Source: UBA2589 sp038120095
Lineage (GTDB): Bacteria; Gemmatimonadota; Gemmatimonadetes; Longimicrobiales; Gaopeijiaceae
Direction: 5' to 3'
Assembly (NCBI GenBank): GCA_038120095.1
Contig: JAYOKZ010000005.1
Span: 1-64,000 of the forward strand
DNA: 64,000 bases
Below the pieces are notes generated by a model. It was given only the letters and a program-made list of their open reading frames with translations. It had not been told where the DNA came from and did not search any database. Position 1 is the stretch's first letter. The number at the start of each line of letters is the position of its first letter. This document shows positions 25,857 to 34,897 of the stretch, piece by piece. Position numbers and translations under genes: made by a program.

Positions 25857-27002
25857 CTACCGGTTGCAGTTCCGGTAGTTGCAAATGGGTGTGAGGTTCG
25901 CGCCCGTCAGGCCCTGAGGCTCGGGCTCCGCCACCGCCGGCAGGGTCAGTGTGCCAATCCCGTCGATCGAGGCCGAAACGGTCTCTCCGGGCTGGAGGTA
26001 ACCCCTGTCGGACCCGGCGTTCGTGCCCCCGGACGTGCCGTTGTTGATGACGTCACCCGGGTAGAGGGTGATGATCGACGAGCCATACTCGATCAGCTCC
26101 CACAGCGAGTGGATCATGTCACCGGCCGTGGCCTCCTGGAGCTGCTGGTCACCGATGGACAACGTCTGGCGAAGGATCTCCATCGGGTTGCCGTAGAACT
26201 CTTTCGGGACGATCCACGGTCCCTGAGGTGCGAACGTGTCGTGACCCTTGCCGACAAACCAGTCGGATGTCATCGGGTTTCCACCAGGAGGCCGCCCGCC
26301 ACGGTCCGAAACGTCGATCGTGACCATGTAACCGAAGACGTGCGCTTCTGCGTCATTTGCGGAGATGTACTTGCCGGCTCGGCCGATGACGGCACCGAGC
26401 TCGACTTCCCAGTCGATTCGATCACGGCCCCATGGGAGGACGATCTCGTGACCGTTTCCGATCACCGCCCCGCGGCTCGGCTTCAGAAAAAGGTACGGAA
26501 CTCCGCGATTCTCACGCCGCTGGCGGCGGGCTTCGGCCTGCTGCTCGGGGCTTCCAGCCTCGTTCACATGGCTGTAGAAGTTGACGGCCGCGTTCAGGAT
26601 CTTTCCCGGATACATGATCGGCGGCAGCGTTCCGACCTCGTCGAGGTCGTAGATGTAGTCGGGCCGGGTCCCGGTGATCATGTCGTTCTCCACGACATGG
26701 TTCACGATCTCGTACAGGCGGGCCTTCATGCCGTACTCGTAACGGGCGATCAGGTCGAGCATGTCGGCGGGCTCGGGAATCGCTGGGTATGCCGGATCGC
26801 GCTCGAGGGCGGCGTTCGCCGGATTCAGGGCCACGATGTACTGGTCCCGAAGGACCACGCCGACCTGCGGCGTACCCTCGATCTCGAAGGTGCCGACCTT
26901 GAACGGTTCGGCGATCTGCATTTGAGCCGCCATCGGGGCTGGAGCTGACAGAACGGCGACCAGACCGAGAGCGAAGAGGGGAAGGATCGTTCGGATGCGC
27001 AT
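25857..27002 (-). CDS. Exported fumarylacetoacetate hydrolase-fold protein
   Basis: A 381-residue protein with a signal peptide (LSAPAPMAAQM). The FAH fold is shown by the metal-site stretch WEVELGAVIGRAGKYI, by FGYMVTIDVSDRGGRPPGGNPMTSDWFVGKGHDTFAPQGPWIV, and by TLYPGDVINNGTSGGTNAGSDRGYLQPGETV at the end. Cytosolic relatives cleave C-C or C-O bonds of 2,4-diketo acids such as fumarylpyruvate. Export is unusual. The start at 27002 gives the signal peptide; the frame is open upstream to 27149. A C-terminal tail with two Cys (CNYRNC) is extra. It diverges from the M20 gene. Confidence 0.82.
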   Translation of the reverse strand: MRIRTILPLFALGLVAVLSAPAPMAAQMQIAEPFKVGTFEIEGTPQVGVVLRDQYIVALNPANAALERDPAYPAIPEPADMLDLIARYEYGMKARLYEIVNHVVENDMITGTRPDYIYDLDEVGTLPPIMYPGKILNAAVNFYSHVNEAGSPEQQAEARRQRRENRGVPYLFLKPSRGAVIGNGHEIVLPWGRDRIDWEVELGAVIGRAGKYISANDAEAHVFGYMVTIDVSDRGGRPPGGNPMTSDWFVGKGHDTFAPQGPWIVPKEFYGNPMEILRQTLSIGDQQLQEATAGDMIHSLWELIEYGSSIITLYPGDVINNGTSGGTNAGSDRGYLQPGETVSASIDGIGTLTLPAVAEPEPQGLTGANLTPICNYRNCNR

Positions 27003-27133
27003 GACATGCCTCGTCGAACGGGTGGGCTCAGAGGCTGTCAGTCTGAGGCGTGCCTGCGTGCGGGTCAATCGCGGGAGGTGCATCCGGACGAAAAGCGGTA
27101 TGATGGCGTTCCCTTCAACCTTTCGTATTCGCC

Positions 27134-28462
27134 ATGTCCCGACTGTCATCGCCTCGTCTCCGCCGCGTGGTTGTCACGACCCTTCTCATCGGAGGGGCGG
27201 TGCTCCTCTCCTCCTCCCGGGTCTCGGCTCAGGATGCAGGGATCGATGCAGCCGTCGAACGATACGTCGCCGACATCATTCAGAAGCGCCACCAGATTCA
27301 CCAATTCCCCGAGTTGGGGAACCGTGAATTCGAAACGGCAGCTCTGGTCGCTGCTCACCTCCGTGCCCTGAACTTCGACGTGGTCGAGACGGGAGTCGCG
27401 CACACCGGTGTCGTCGGCCTGCTCGTGGGTGGTCTGCCCGGTGACACGGTCGCCGTTCGCGCGGACATGGATGCTCTGCCGGTCACCGAGAATACGCCGT
27501 TCGAGTTCGCGTCTCGGGTTCGGACCGAGTATCTCGGGCAGGGGGTGGGGGTGATGCATGCGTGCGGCCACGACGTGCATACGGCCGTGCAGCTCGGGGT
27601 CGCGTCCGTTCTCGCGTCCATGCGCGACGAAATTCCGGGCGTGGTGAAGTTCATCTTCCAGCCGGCCGAAGAAGGACCCCCGCCGGGTGAGGAGGGTGGT
27701 GCGGACCTCATGGTGCGCGAGGGTGTCCTGGACTCACCCCGGCCGTCCGCGATCTTCGGGCTTCACACCCTCGCCTCGATGCCGGTGGGCACGCTGGGCT
27801 ACGCAACGGGCCCCATGCTTGCCGCGGTCGACGGGTTCAACATCCGGATTATCGGTCAGCAGGCGCACGGAGCCTATCCCGAGCTCGGGATCGATCCGGT
27901 GGTGATGGCATCGCAAGTGGTCATGGGGCTACAGACGATCCGGTCCCGCAACCTTCCGTCGCTGGAGCCGAGCGTGGTGACGGTCGGACGAATCCAGGGC
28001 GGAACCCGGCGCAACATCATTCCCGAGGACGTCATCATGGAGGGGACCGTGCGAACGTATTCCCCTCAGGTTCGAGACGACGTCGAGCGTCGGATGAGAG
28101 AGATCGTCGAGGGGATCGTCTCTGCCGGTGGTGGCCGATATGAGCTCGAGTACAACCGGGGAACGCCGGCTACCGTGAACAGCACGGTGCTGTCGGCTCA
28201 GATGGCGCCGACACTCCAGCGCGTCGTGGGGGCGGATCGGGTCGAGGTGCTCGATCCGGTGATGGGTGGAGAGGATTTCGCCTACTTCGCCAACGAGGTC
28301 CCGGGCTTCTTCTTCCGCCTCGGCATGGTGGCTCCGGGGGTCGTATCCGGAGGACACCATACGCCGGAATTTCAGGCCGACGACTCGTCGATCGCGGTAG
28401 GGATGCGGGCCATGTCGAACCTGCTGCTGGACTATCTGAAGAGTCGGCCCCGGATCCAGTGA
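27134..28462 (+). CDS. Exported M20D amidohydrolase (hippurate/IAA-amino-acid hydrolase type)
   Basis: A 442-residue protein with a signal peptide ending near SRVSAQDA. It has HQFPELGNREFET, VAVRADMDALPV, MHACGHDVHTA (Cys144, His146, His149), IFQPAEEGPPPGEEGGADLM with the catalytic Glu pair, and a C-terminal GGEDFAYFANEVPG. This is the M20D branch that hydrolyses N-acyl and N-aroyl amino acids. It is 19 bases before the tricorn-like gene, so the two probably form an operon. It diverges from the FAH gene. Confidence 0.9.
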   Translation: MSRLSSPRLRRVVVTTLLIGGAVLLSSSRVSAQDAGIDAAVERYVADIIQKRHQIHQFPELGNREFETAALVAAHLRALNFDVVETGVAHTGVVGLLVGGLPGDTVAVRADMDALPVTENTPFEFASRVRTEYLGQGVGVMHACGHDVHTAVQLGVASVLASMRDEIPGVVKFIFQPAEEGPPPGEEGGADLMVREGVLDSPRPSAIFGLHTLASMPVGTLGYATGPMLAAVDGFNIRIIGQQAHGAYPELGIDPVVMASQVVMGLQTIRSRNLPSLEPSVVTVGRIQGGTRRNIIPEDVIMEGTVRTYSPQVRDDVERRMREIVEGIVSAGGGRYELEYNRGTPATVNSTVLSAQMAPTLQRVVGADRVEVLDPVMGGEDFAYFANEVPGFFFRLGMVAPGVVSGGHHTPEFQADDSSIAVGMRAMSNLLLDYLKSRPRIQ

Positions 28463-28481
28463 CGTGATCAGGAGAGAGCAG

Positions 28482-31400
28482 ATGATGATGTTCAAGATGC
28501 CGCAAGAGTGGGCAGTGAGGCTCGTGGTCCCCGCCGCACTGGTGCTCGGGGTGTTCCTGCCGGGGCCTGTCGATGGACAGACACGGTTCCTGCGGCAGCC
28601 CTCGGTGAGTGCTGCGGAGATCGCGTTCGTGCACGCCAACGACATCTGGGTCGTGCAGCGGGACGGTGGTGACGCACGGCGGCTTACTTCTGCAGACGGT
28701 GCCGAGACCGAGCCTTCCTTCAGCCCTGACGGCCGTTGGATTGCCTTCACCGGCGAATACGGTGGAAACCAGGATGTGTACCTTGTCGAGGCGTCCGGTG
28801 GACAGCCGAAGAGGCTGACCTGGCATCCATCGGCTGATGTCGTTCAGGGATGGACGCCCGATGGTGACATCCTGTTTCGCTCGGGCCGCGAAGCGGTCCC
28901 GACACGTCTGTGGACCTTCTACTCGGTCGGCGTGGACGGTGGCCTCCCGGTGCGGTCGCGGCTTCACCAGGCCTATCAGGGCGAGTTGAGTGACGATGGT
29001 GCGTATTACGCCTATCAGGAGATCCAGCTCTGGGATCCCGGATGGCGCAACTACCGTGGTGGACAGGCACAGCCGATTCGAGTCGTCTCGACCGAGTCGC
29101 TCGATCTCGAGCACCCTTCATGGGAGGGGGAGCGACAGCTCGATCCGACCTGGATGGACGGGACCGTCTATTACATGTCCGAGCGCGACTGGGCCAGCAA
29201 CGTCTGGGCCTACGACCCCGAGACAGGGCGTGACCGGCAATTGACGTTTCATGCCGACTTCGACGTCATGAGTCTCGATGCGGGACATGGTGTGGTCGTG
29301 TATGAGCAGGCCGGCTACCTGCACGAGCTCGATCCGGCGACCGGGACCACGCGGCAGCTCGAGATCAGGGCTGCGGGGGATCAGAACTGGGCGCGTGGAC
29401 GGTGGGAGGACGTGCCGGCTACACAGCTCACGAACGCACGCCTGTCCCCGACGGGGCAGCGTGCTGTCTTCGAGCATCGGGGAGATATTTTCACGGTTCC
29501 TGTGGGTGACGGGAGCTGGCGGAACCTTACGCGAACCCCCGGCGTCGCCGACCGGTCTCCCGTCTGGTCTCCGGATGGCTCGCAGGTGGCATGGTTCAGC
29601 GATGCGTCAGGGGAGTATCAGCTGGTGATTGCCGACCAGCTGGGTCGAGATCCACGACGAATTCCCATCTCGGAGCCGTCGTTCTACTTCCAGCCACAGT
29701 GGTCACCGGATGGGACCAGGCTGGCGTTCACGGACACGCATTATCGCGTCCTCGTCATGGACGTCGCGTCCGGGGGTGTCCAGCACGTGGATACCGACCG
29801 GTATGCTCACCCCGAACGCACGATGAATCCCGTGTGGTCCCCTGATTCGCGCTTCATCGCCTATGCGCGACGACTGGATACGCAGCTCCGGGTGATCATC
29901 GCCTACGACACGGAGACCGGGGAGCGTCACCAGCTCACTGACGGCATGGCGGACGCGATCACTCCCGTTTGGGACGAGTCCGGAGATTACCTGTACTTCC
30001 TGGCGTCGACCGACTTCGGACTCAACACCGGTTGGCTCGACATGACGTCGTACGACCGCCCTGTGACCCGGGGACTGTACGTCGTCATCCTCGATGCAGC
30101 GGGGACATCGCCGTTCCTGCCGATGAGTGACGAAGAGACTGACGATGCTTCAGACGATGGGCGTGAAGGGGAGGTGAGCGTCAACATCGATCTGGAGGGA
30201 ATCGCCGCTCGGATCGTCTCCGCGCCTAACGTGCCGCTGCGCGACTACACCGGTCTCCTCCCCGGCCCGAGCGGGCATGTCTTCGTGACGGAGTCCGTAC
30301 CGAACCAGCCAGGTGTGACCGTGCGCCGGTACAGTCTCGAAGATCGGGAGGCAGCCGAGTACGCGACGGGCGTGGCGACCGCGACGGTTTCCCATGATCG
30401 GACCACCATTCTTCACCGCTCCGGCTCGACGTGGCGTGCGACGTCGACCGCGGGATCGCCGCCGTCGAGCTCGGAGGGGCGACTCTCACTGAGCGATGTA
30501 CGTGTCCGTGTGGAGCCTACGGAGGAGTGGGCTCAGATGCTTCGTGATGGCTGGCGGTTCATGAGGGATTTCCTGTATGTGGACAACCAGCACGGGGCGC
30601 CGTGGGACGATGTCTGGGCGTGGTATTCCGCCTGGCTTCCGGATGTCGAGCATCGTTCGGACTTCAACCACCTCCTCGACATGCTGTCGGGCGAGATCGC
30701 GGTGGGTCATTCGTATGTCCGAGGTGGTGACTATCCCGAGCTGACCAACCCCCGAACGGGACTTCTCGGCGCCGACCTCTCCACTGTCGACGGAGCCTAC
30801 CGGATCGAGCGCATCTATTCCGGGGAAAGCTGGAATCCGGGATTGCAGGGCCCCCTGGCACATCCGGGGCTGGGCGTCGCCGAGGGTGACTACATCGTCG
30901 CAATCGATGGTCATGAGCTTCGTGCACCCGCGAACCCGTTCCAGCTTCTGGAGGGGACATCCGGCAGGCCGGTGACACTGTCGATCAGCGCGACGCCCGA
31001 TGGGTCTGATTCGAGGGACGTCGTCATCGAGCCCGTGGGGAACGAGGGGCAACTGCGCAGTTGGGCGTGGATCGAGGGTAACCGGCGCAAAGTCCACGAG
31101 ATGAGTGATGGGCGACTGGCCTACGTGTACGTTCCGAACACGGGCCAGGGTGGATACACGTACTTCAACCGGATGTACTTCGCGCAGCAGGACCGTCAGG
31201 GAGCGGTGATCGACGAGAGGAACAACGGCGGCGGGTCGGCCGCCGACTACATCGTGGATGTCATGGCCCGGGAACTGACCGGGTACTTCAACTCCCGTGC
31301 GGGGGATCGGAAACCGTGGACCCAGCCGATGGCCGGGTTGTTCGGGCCCAAGGTCATGATCATCAATGAACGTGCAGGCTCGGGTGGAGACCTGATGCCG

Positions 31401-31736
31401 TACCTGTTCCGGTTCCGGGAAGTCGGGCCCCTGGTGGGCACGAAAACGTGGGGTGGTCTGGTGGGGACGTGGGACACGCCCCCCCTGATCGACGGTGGAC
31501 GTTTCGTGGCGCCGAGAGGGGGCTTTTTCGATGTCGATGGGGAGTGGGCCGTCGAAGCTGAAGGGGTCGCCCCGGACATCGAGGTGTTCAACGCGCCGAA
31601 GGATGTCGCCGCCGGGAGAGACCCGCAGCTCGAGGCGGCTGTTGCAGAAGCGTTGCGGCTTCTAGAGATGGGCGTCGTCGAGTTCAAGCCGGAACCACCG
31701 GCTCCGATCCGCTACCGTCGCCCCGGGGGTCGCTGA
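28482..31736 (+). CDS. Exported tricorn-like protease with N-terminal beta-propellers
   Basis: A 1,084-residue protein with a signal peptide. About the first 650 residues consist of PD40/WD40-like propeller repeats (for example FSPDGRWIAFTGEYGG and WSPDGTRLAFTDTHYRV). A helical linker, a PDZ-like domain (VAEGDYIVAIDGHEL) and an S41-type protease domain follow. The active-site region NERAGSGGDLMPYLF contains the Ser-Gly-Gly-Asp of tricorn, and DERNNGGGSAADYIV precedes it. Archaeal tricorn degrades peptides in the cytosol, but this one is exported. The ATG at 28482 has AGGAGAG upstream; a GTG at 28464 is less likely. It is downstream of the M20D gene. Confidence 0.9.
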   Translation: MMMFKMPQEWAVRLVVPAALVLGVFLPGPVDGQTRFLRQPSVSAAEIAFVHANDIWVVQRDGGDARRLTSADGAETEPSFSPDGRWIAFTGEYGGNQDVYLVEASGGQPKRLTWHPSADVVQGWTPDGDILFRSGREAVPTRLWTFYSVGVDGGLPVRSRLHQAYQGELSDDGAYYAYQEIQLWDPGWRNYRGGQAQPIRVVSTESLDLEHPSWEGERQLDPTWMDGTVYYMSERDWASNVWAYDPETGRDRQLTFHADFDVMSLDAGHGVVVYEQAGYLHELDPATGTTRQLEIRAAGDQNWARGRWEDVPATQLTNARLSPTGQRAVFEHRGDIFTVPVGDGSWRNLTRTPGVADRSPVWSPDGSQVAWFSDASGEYQLVIADQLGRDPRRIPISEPSFYFQPQWSPDGTRLAFTDTHYRVLVMDVASGGVQHVDTDRYAHPERTMNPVWSPDSRFIAYARRLDTQLRVIIAYDTETGERHQLTDGMADAITPVWDESGDYLYFLASTDFGLNTGWLDMTSYDRPVTRGLYVVILDAAGTSPFLPMSDEETDDASDDGREGEVSVNIDLEGIAARIVSAPNVPLRDYTGLLPGPSGHVFVTESVPNQPGVTVRRYSLEDREAAEYATGVATATVSHDRTTILHRSGSTWRATSTAGSPPSSSEGRLSLSDVRVRVEPTEEWAQMLRDGWRFMRDFLYVDNQHGAPWDDVWAWYSAWLPDVEHRSDFNHLLDMLSGEIAVGHSYVRGGDYPELTNPRTGLLGADLSTVDGAYRIERIYSGESWNPGLQGPLAHPGLGVAEGDYIVAIDGHELRAPANPFQLLEGTSGRPVTLSISATPDGSDSRDVVIEPVGNEGQLRSWAWIEGNRRKVHEMSDGRLAYVYVPNTGQGGYTYFNRMYFAQQDRQGAVIDERNNGGGSAADYIVDVMARELTGYFNSRAGDRKPWTQPMAGLFGPKVMIINERAGSGGDLMPYLFRFREVGPLVGTKTWGGLVGTWDTPPLIDGGRFVAPRGGFFDVDGEWAVEAEGVAPDIEVFNAPKDVAAGRDPQLEAAVAEALRLLEMGVVEFKPEPPAPIRYRRPGGR

Positions 31737-31797
31737 ACGGCGCGGCACTGAGTCATGCGGAGGGCGCCAGTCCGTCCGGCTGTCGCCATCGCGGATG

Positions 31798-31829
31798 TCA
31801 GGGGAGCGTCCGATCGGACGCTCCCCTGA
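31798..31829. terminator. 32-base perfect palindrome between convergent genes
   Basis: The left half is TCAGGGGAGCGTCCGA and the right half is its exact complement, giving 16-bp arms with no spacer. It lies 61 bases after the tricorn-like stop and nine bases before the stop of the convergent membrane-protein gene. No T-run follows. It probably acts as a bidirectional terminator; a protein-binding site is less likely at a 3' junction. Confidence 0.65.
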
Positions 31830-31838
31830 TCAAACGTC

Positions 31839-32357
31839 CTAGACGTTGGCCCGCTGCTGTCCGCTCGTTTGCGGTCGAAGGGACCAGATGGGGCCTTCGA
31901 AGGTCTGATAGACCAGAACGGCCATGGCAATGGAGGTGAAGCCGTTGCCGAGGGCGAGAGGAATCCGTCCGATTCCGTCGATGATGCCCGGGAACAGGAG
32001 CCAGTCGACGGCCATCGTCCCCACCGTGAGGAACGCCAGAATGGATGCGGTCAGTGCGACCACGTTCCGGGGGAGAATGGACGTTCGGGAATAAACCCAG
32101 CTCGCGACCGTCCCAATGCCAATGAAGGCTGCCAGATGCACCAGGGAGTACAGTGCCATTGCATCGAGGCGAACGGACGTGATGTCGGCGGGTGCGGTCC
32201 CGAAGAGAACGACCTGACCCATGAACGACGGAGTGAACAGGAGATCTCCACGGACAGCATCGACGACGAGGAAGAAGAGTGCGATGGCCGAGCTGCCATA
32301 CGCGCCAGACATCAGGGATGCGAACTGAAGATCACCGGGTTTTGTCGACACCGACAT
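31839..32357 (-). CDS. Four-helix integral membrane protein of unknown function
   Basis: A 172-residue protein with about four membrane segments: SGAYGSSAIALFFLVVDAV, DAMALYSLVHLAAFIGIG, VVALTASILAFLTVGTMAVDW and IPLALGNGFTSIAMAVLVYQ. The soluble ends are short and polar. I do not recognise the family with certainty. It is transcribed away from the SDR-DUF2867 gene; their 122-base intergenic region is AT-rich and holds the CTTG-NN-CAAG motif, so the two may be coregulated. Confidence 0.7.
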   Translation of the reverse strand: MSVSTKPGDLQFASLMSGAYGSSAIALFFLVVDAVRGDLLFTPSFMGQVVLFGTAPADITSVRLDAMALYSLVHLAAFIGIGTVASWVYSRTSILPRNVVALTASILAFLTVGTMAVDWLLFPGIIDGIGRIPLALGNGFTSIAMAVLVYQTFEGPIWSLRPQTSGQQRANV

Positions 32358-32389
32358 AACGACCTCGTTGTGGAGTTTTTGCCTGAGAA

Positions 32390-32412
32390 AAACTTACTAA
32401 AACTTGAACAAG
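32390..32412. promoter_or_regulatory. Second operator-like repeat AAACTTGAACAA
   Basis: AAACTTGAACAA (32400-32411) is identical to the copy at 23330-23341. The embedded CTTG-AA-CAAG at 32403-32412 is a perfect short inverted repeat. A related but degenerate copy AAACTTACTAA lies directly beside it at 32390-32400, and CTTGTTTTAA follows at 32426-32435. The element sits in the divergent promoter region of a membrane protein gene and an SDR-DUF2867 gene. The bound regulator is unknown. Confidence 0.55.
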
Positions 32413-32479
32413 ATGAAAATATTCGCTTGTTTTAACTCTTAAAGATAAACAAACGATTAACAATAAGCGGAGCGAAACG

Positions 32480-33928
32480 GTGTCGCGCACAATCCTGGTC
32501 ACGGGAGCCACCGGCTACATCGGAGGCCGAATCATCCCGCGTCTGCTTGCTGAGGGGCATACCGTTCGGATCCTCACGCGCGATCGCGACCGAGCACTGG
32601 CGCGTCCCTGGGGCGCTGAGGTCGACATCTTTGTCGGCGATGTTCTGCGGCCAGGGACATTGGCCGGGGCACTCGAAGGAGTCGACACCGCCTACTACCT
32701 CGTGCACGCCATGTACGGCGGCTCGGACTTCGCCGAAAAGGATCGGGAGGCTGCGGAGAATTTCGTGGCCGCCGGTCAGCATCTCCGTCAGGTCATTTAC
32801 TTGGGGGGCATCGTTCCCGACGCTGTCGGACGCAGGCCGGCCTCGAAACACCTCGCCAGTCGCGCCGAAGTGGGTGAAGTGCTTCGCTCGGGACTTCCGA
32901 CGACGGAGTTTCGGGCGGGACCGATCATCGGGAGTGGCTCTGCGTCGTTCGAGATGGTGCGGTATCTGACCGAGCGCCTTCCGGCCATGGTTGCCCCGCG
33001 CTGGATCCTGAACGAAGTGCAACCGATATCGGTTCGAGATGTGCTGGAGTACCTGATTGCAGCGCTGAGCCGAGACGACGCCCTCGGTGTCATCGACATC
33101 GGATCCGATCCGGTGACGTTTCGAGACATGATGACGGTCTATGCCGCCGTGCGGGGTTTGCCCCGGGTCATCCTTCCCGTTCCCGTCCTCGCCCCCCGCC
33201 TCGCCGCGCTGTGGGTCGGGCTCGTCACGCCGATCCCCAACACCCTCGCTGTTCCGCTCGTGGAGGGTGTGGTTCAGCCTGTATTGGGGAATACCGAGCG
33301 GGCTCGCGAGCTTTTTCCGGATATCAGGCCGAGGTCGTACCGCGAGGCCGTGGAGCGAGCGCTCATGCGCATCGAGGATGGGGAGGTCGCCACGCGGTGG
33401 ACGTTGTCCGGAAAGGACGACGGGGTGCGCCTCGTGGACAGTGAAGGGATCGTCCGCGAGGTCCGGAGTCGTTGGGTCGATGCAGACCCGTCCTCCACCT
33501 TCCGGGCTTTCTCGTCCCTCGGTGGTGATCGGGGGTGGCGGGTGTGGAACTGGGCCTGGCAGGCACGCGGGTTCATCGATCAGCTCGTGGGAGGGCCCGG
33601 GCTGCGAGTGGGTCGTCGGGATCCGAAAACGGTCTATCCGGGCGAGGCCATCGACTTCTGGCGCGTGGAAGAAGTTCGGACCCCGAAGCTCCTGCGACTC
33701 CGGGCGGAGATGAAGGTGCCGGGGACTGCGTGGCTTCAGTTCGAAGCATCCGAGGAAAACGGTGGGACAAGGCTGATTCAAACAGCGTATTTCGCACCCA
33801 CGGGCTTCTGGGGTTGGGCGTACTGGTACGGCATCTATCCGTTTCACGCCCTGATTTTCAGCGACATGGTCGCAGCTGTGGCGAAGGATGCGGAAAAGAT
33901 CGCGGGACGAAACCCCGTGGCAGCGTAG
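32480..33928 (+). CDS. SDR-family NAD(P)-binding protein with C-terminal DUF2867
   Basis: A 482-residue fusion starting with GTG and a GGAG 7 bases upstream. Residues 1-310 form an extended/atypical SDR (TGATGYIGGRIIPRLLAEGHTVRILTRD, YLVHAMYGG, YLGGIVP). The C-terminal 160 residues match DUF2867 (RGWRVWNWAWQARGFIDQLVGGPGLRVGRRDP). The fused form is known from light- and stress-response clusters of other bacteria as a hypothetical oxidoreductase; no biochemical activity is established. The start lies 121 bases from the divergent membrane-protein start, with the operator-like motif between them. Confidence 0.85.
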   Translation: MSRTILVTGATGYIGGRIIPRLLAEGHTVRILTRDRDRALARPWGAEVDIFVGDVLRPGTLAGALEGVDTAYYLVHAMYGGSDFAEKDREAAENFVAAGQHLRQVIYLGGIVPDAVGRRPASKHLASRAEVGEVLRSGLPTTEFRAGPIIGSGSASFEMVRYLTERLPAMVAPRWILNEVQPISVRDVLEYLIAALSRDDALGVIDIGSDPVTFRDMMTVYAAVRGLPRVILPVPVLAPRLAALWVGLVTPIPNTLAVPLVEGVVQPVLGNTERARELFPDIRPRSYREAVERALMRIEDGEVATRWTLSGKDDGVRLVDSEGIVREVRSRWVDADPSSTFRAFSSLGGDRGWRVWNWAWQARGFIDQLVGGPGLRVGRRDPKTVYPGEAIDFWRVEEVRTPKLLRLRAEMKVPGTAWLQFEASEENGGTRLIQTAYFAPTGFWGWAYWYGIYPFHALIFSDMVAAVAKDAEKIAGRNPVAA

Positions 33929-33937
33929 TCGGGACCT

Positions 33938-34897
33938 TCAGGGCTGCTGCCCGAGGATCCAACCCTCGACGGATTGAACCACGGCGCAGTCGGGAACACC
34001 CGCTGACCGGCGGCCCTGCACGACCTCCAGCATCGAGAAAAGGGCCACCACCGAGTCGAACTGGTCTTCGGCTTCGGGACGATCGCCGAAGCCGTTTTCC
34101 AGACACGCTGTAAGCATCGGGTGCAAGTGGAGTGCCCGCGCCTGAGCCCACCCGGCCAGTCCTCCGCATCGTACAGCGCGGTCCTGCGCGGATCGTTTGC
34201 TCCAGCGGTGGCCGGGAGGCCCGAGTCCCAGCTGGACACACGCTTCGGCCGGATAGACCTCGGCGACGGTCAGGGGGCGCTCGCGGATGAGGGAGTCCAG
34301 CCGTCCATCGAAGGGCCAGACTGCGACCTCGCCGGGCCGTTCGTTCACGGCTGGAGCCAGGAGGTCCCGCCATGCGGAAATCGCGGCTTTCCCGACCTGA
34401 CGAGCGCCCATGGTCCAGAAGAGCGTTGACGCAGCTGGCCGGTCGCTCGTGCGCCGTTCGACGCGGCGAAGCAGCACCTCCATCGATGGCACGTCGAGAC
34501 CCCGCAGGAGGTGTTGTTGTCGCGCACCTCCCGGTCGCAGGGGGTAGAAAGGCCGAACGTGGGCGATCTCCTCCGGTCTCGCAGCGACGTTGTAGAAATC
34601 CTCCCATTCTCCTCGGCCGAATCGCGGGAGCGCGCTCAGGAAGCTGCCGATGCCGGCTTTTGCAGCGTACGCGGAGGGAAGCCCGATCGGTACGTCGATC
34701 CCGAGGAAGACGCGACCTCCCGGTCGGATGTGGCGAGCGCGATCGGCCAGCCGTTCCATGAGAGACCCGAGGGTGCCCACGGGCTCGGGAGGGCACGCAG
34801 TGAACCGTCCGTTCCTTCGACGCTCGGCGACGGACATCCAGCGTCTCTCGGGCTTCACGCTCCAGTCTGCATGAACAAGGAGCGTGGGGAGACTCAC
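33938..34897 (-). CDS. DUF429-like (predicted RNase H-fold) protein coupled to alkB-type gene
   Basis: A 319-residue cytoplasmic protein. The GTG start overlaps the stop of the upstream hydroxylase gene as GTGA, which decides the start over the longer open frame. Acidic positions in VHADWSVK near the N-terminus, FLGIDVPIG, YPAEACVQLGL and a C-terminal DQFDSVVALFSMLE fit the DUF429 family, which is predicted to have an RNase H-like fold with Asp/Glu metal ligands. Substrate and role are unknown. I see no known reason for pairing with a membrane hydroxylase. It is convergent with the SDR-DUF2867 gene, nine bases apart. Confidence 0.6.
   Translation of the reverse strand: MSLPTLLVHADWSVKPERRWMSVAERRRNGRFTACPPEPVGTLGSLMERLADRARHIRPGGRVFLGIDVPIGLPSAYAAKAGIGSFLSALPRFGRGEWEDFYNVAARPEEIAHVRPFYPLRPGGARQQHLLRGLDVPSMEVLLRRVERRTSDRPAASTLFWTMGARQVGKAAISAWRDLLAPAVNERPGEVAVWPFDGRLDSLIRERPLTVAEVYPAEACVQLGLGPPGHRWSKRSAQDRAVRCGGLAGWAQARALHLHPMLTACLENGFGDRPEAEDQFDSVVALFSMLEVVQGRRSAGVPDCAVVQSVEGWILGQQP

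Noticed and set aside
25815..26948. Plus-strand open frame of 377 codons opposite the FAH-fold gene
   Set aside because: It is antisense to a gene with a signal peptide and conserved FAH motifs; the alternative product has no recognisable fold.
32432..33847. Long minus-strand open frame of 471 codons across the SDR-DUF2867 gene
   Set aside because: It is an antisense shadow of a clear SDR-DUF2867 gene. Its product is rich in Arg, His and Pro, with no domain; long antisense frames are expected in G+C-rich DNA.
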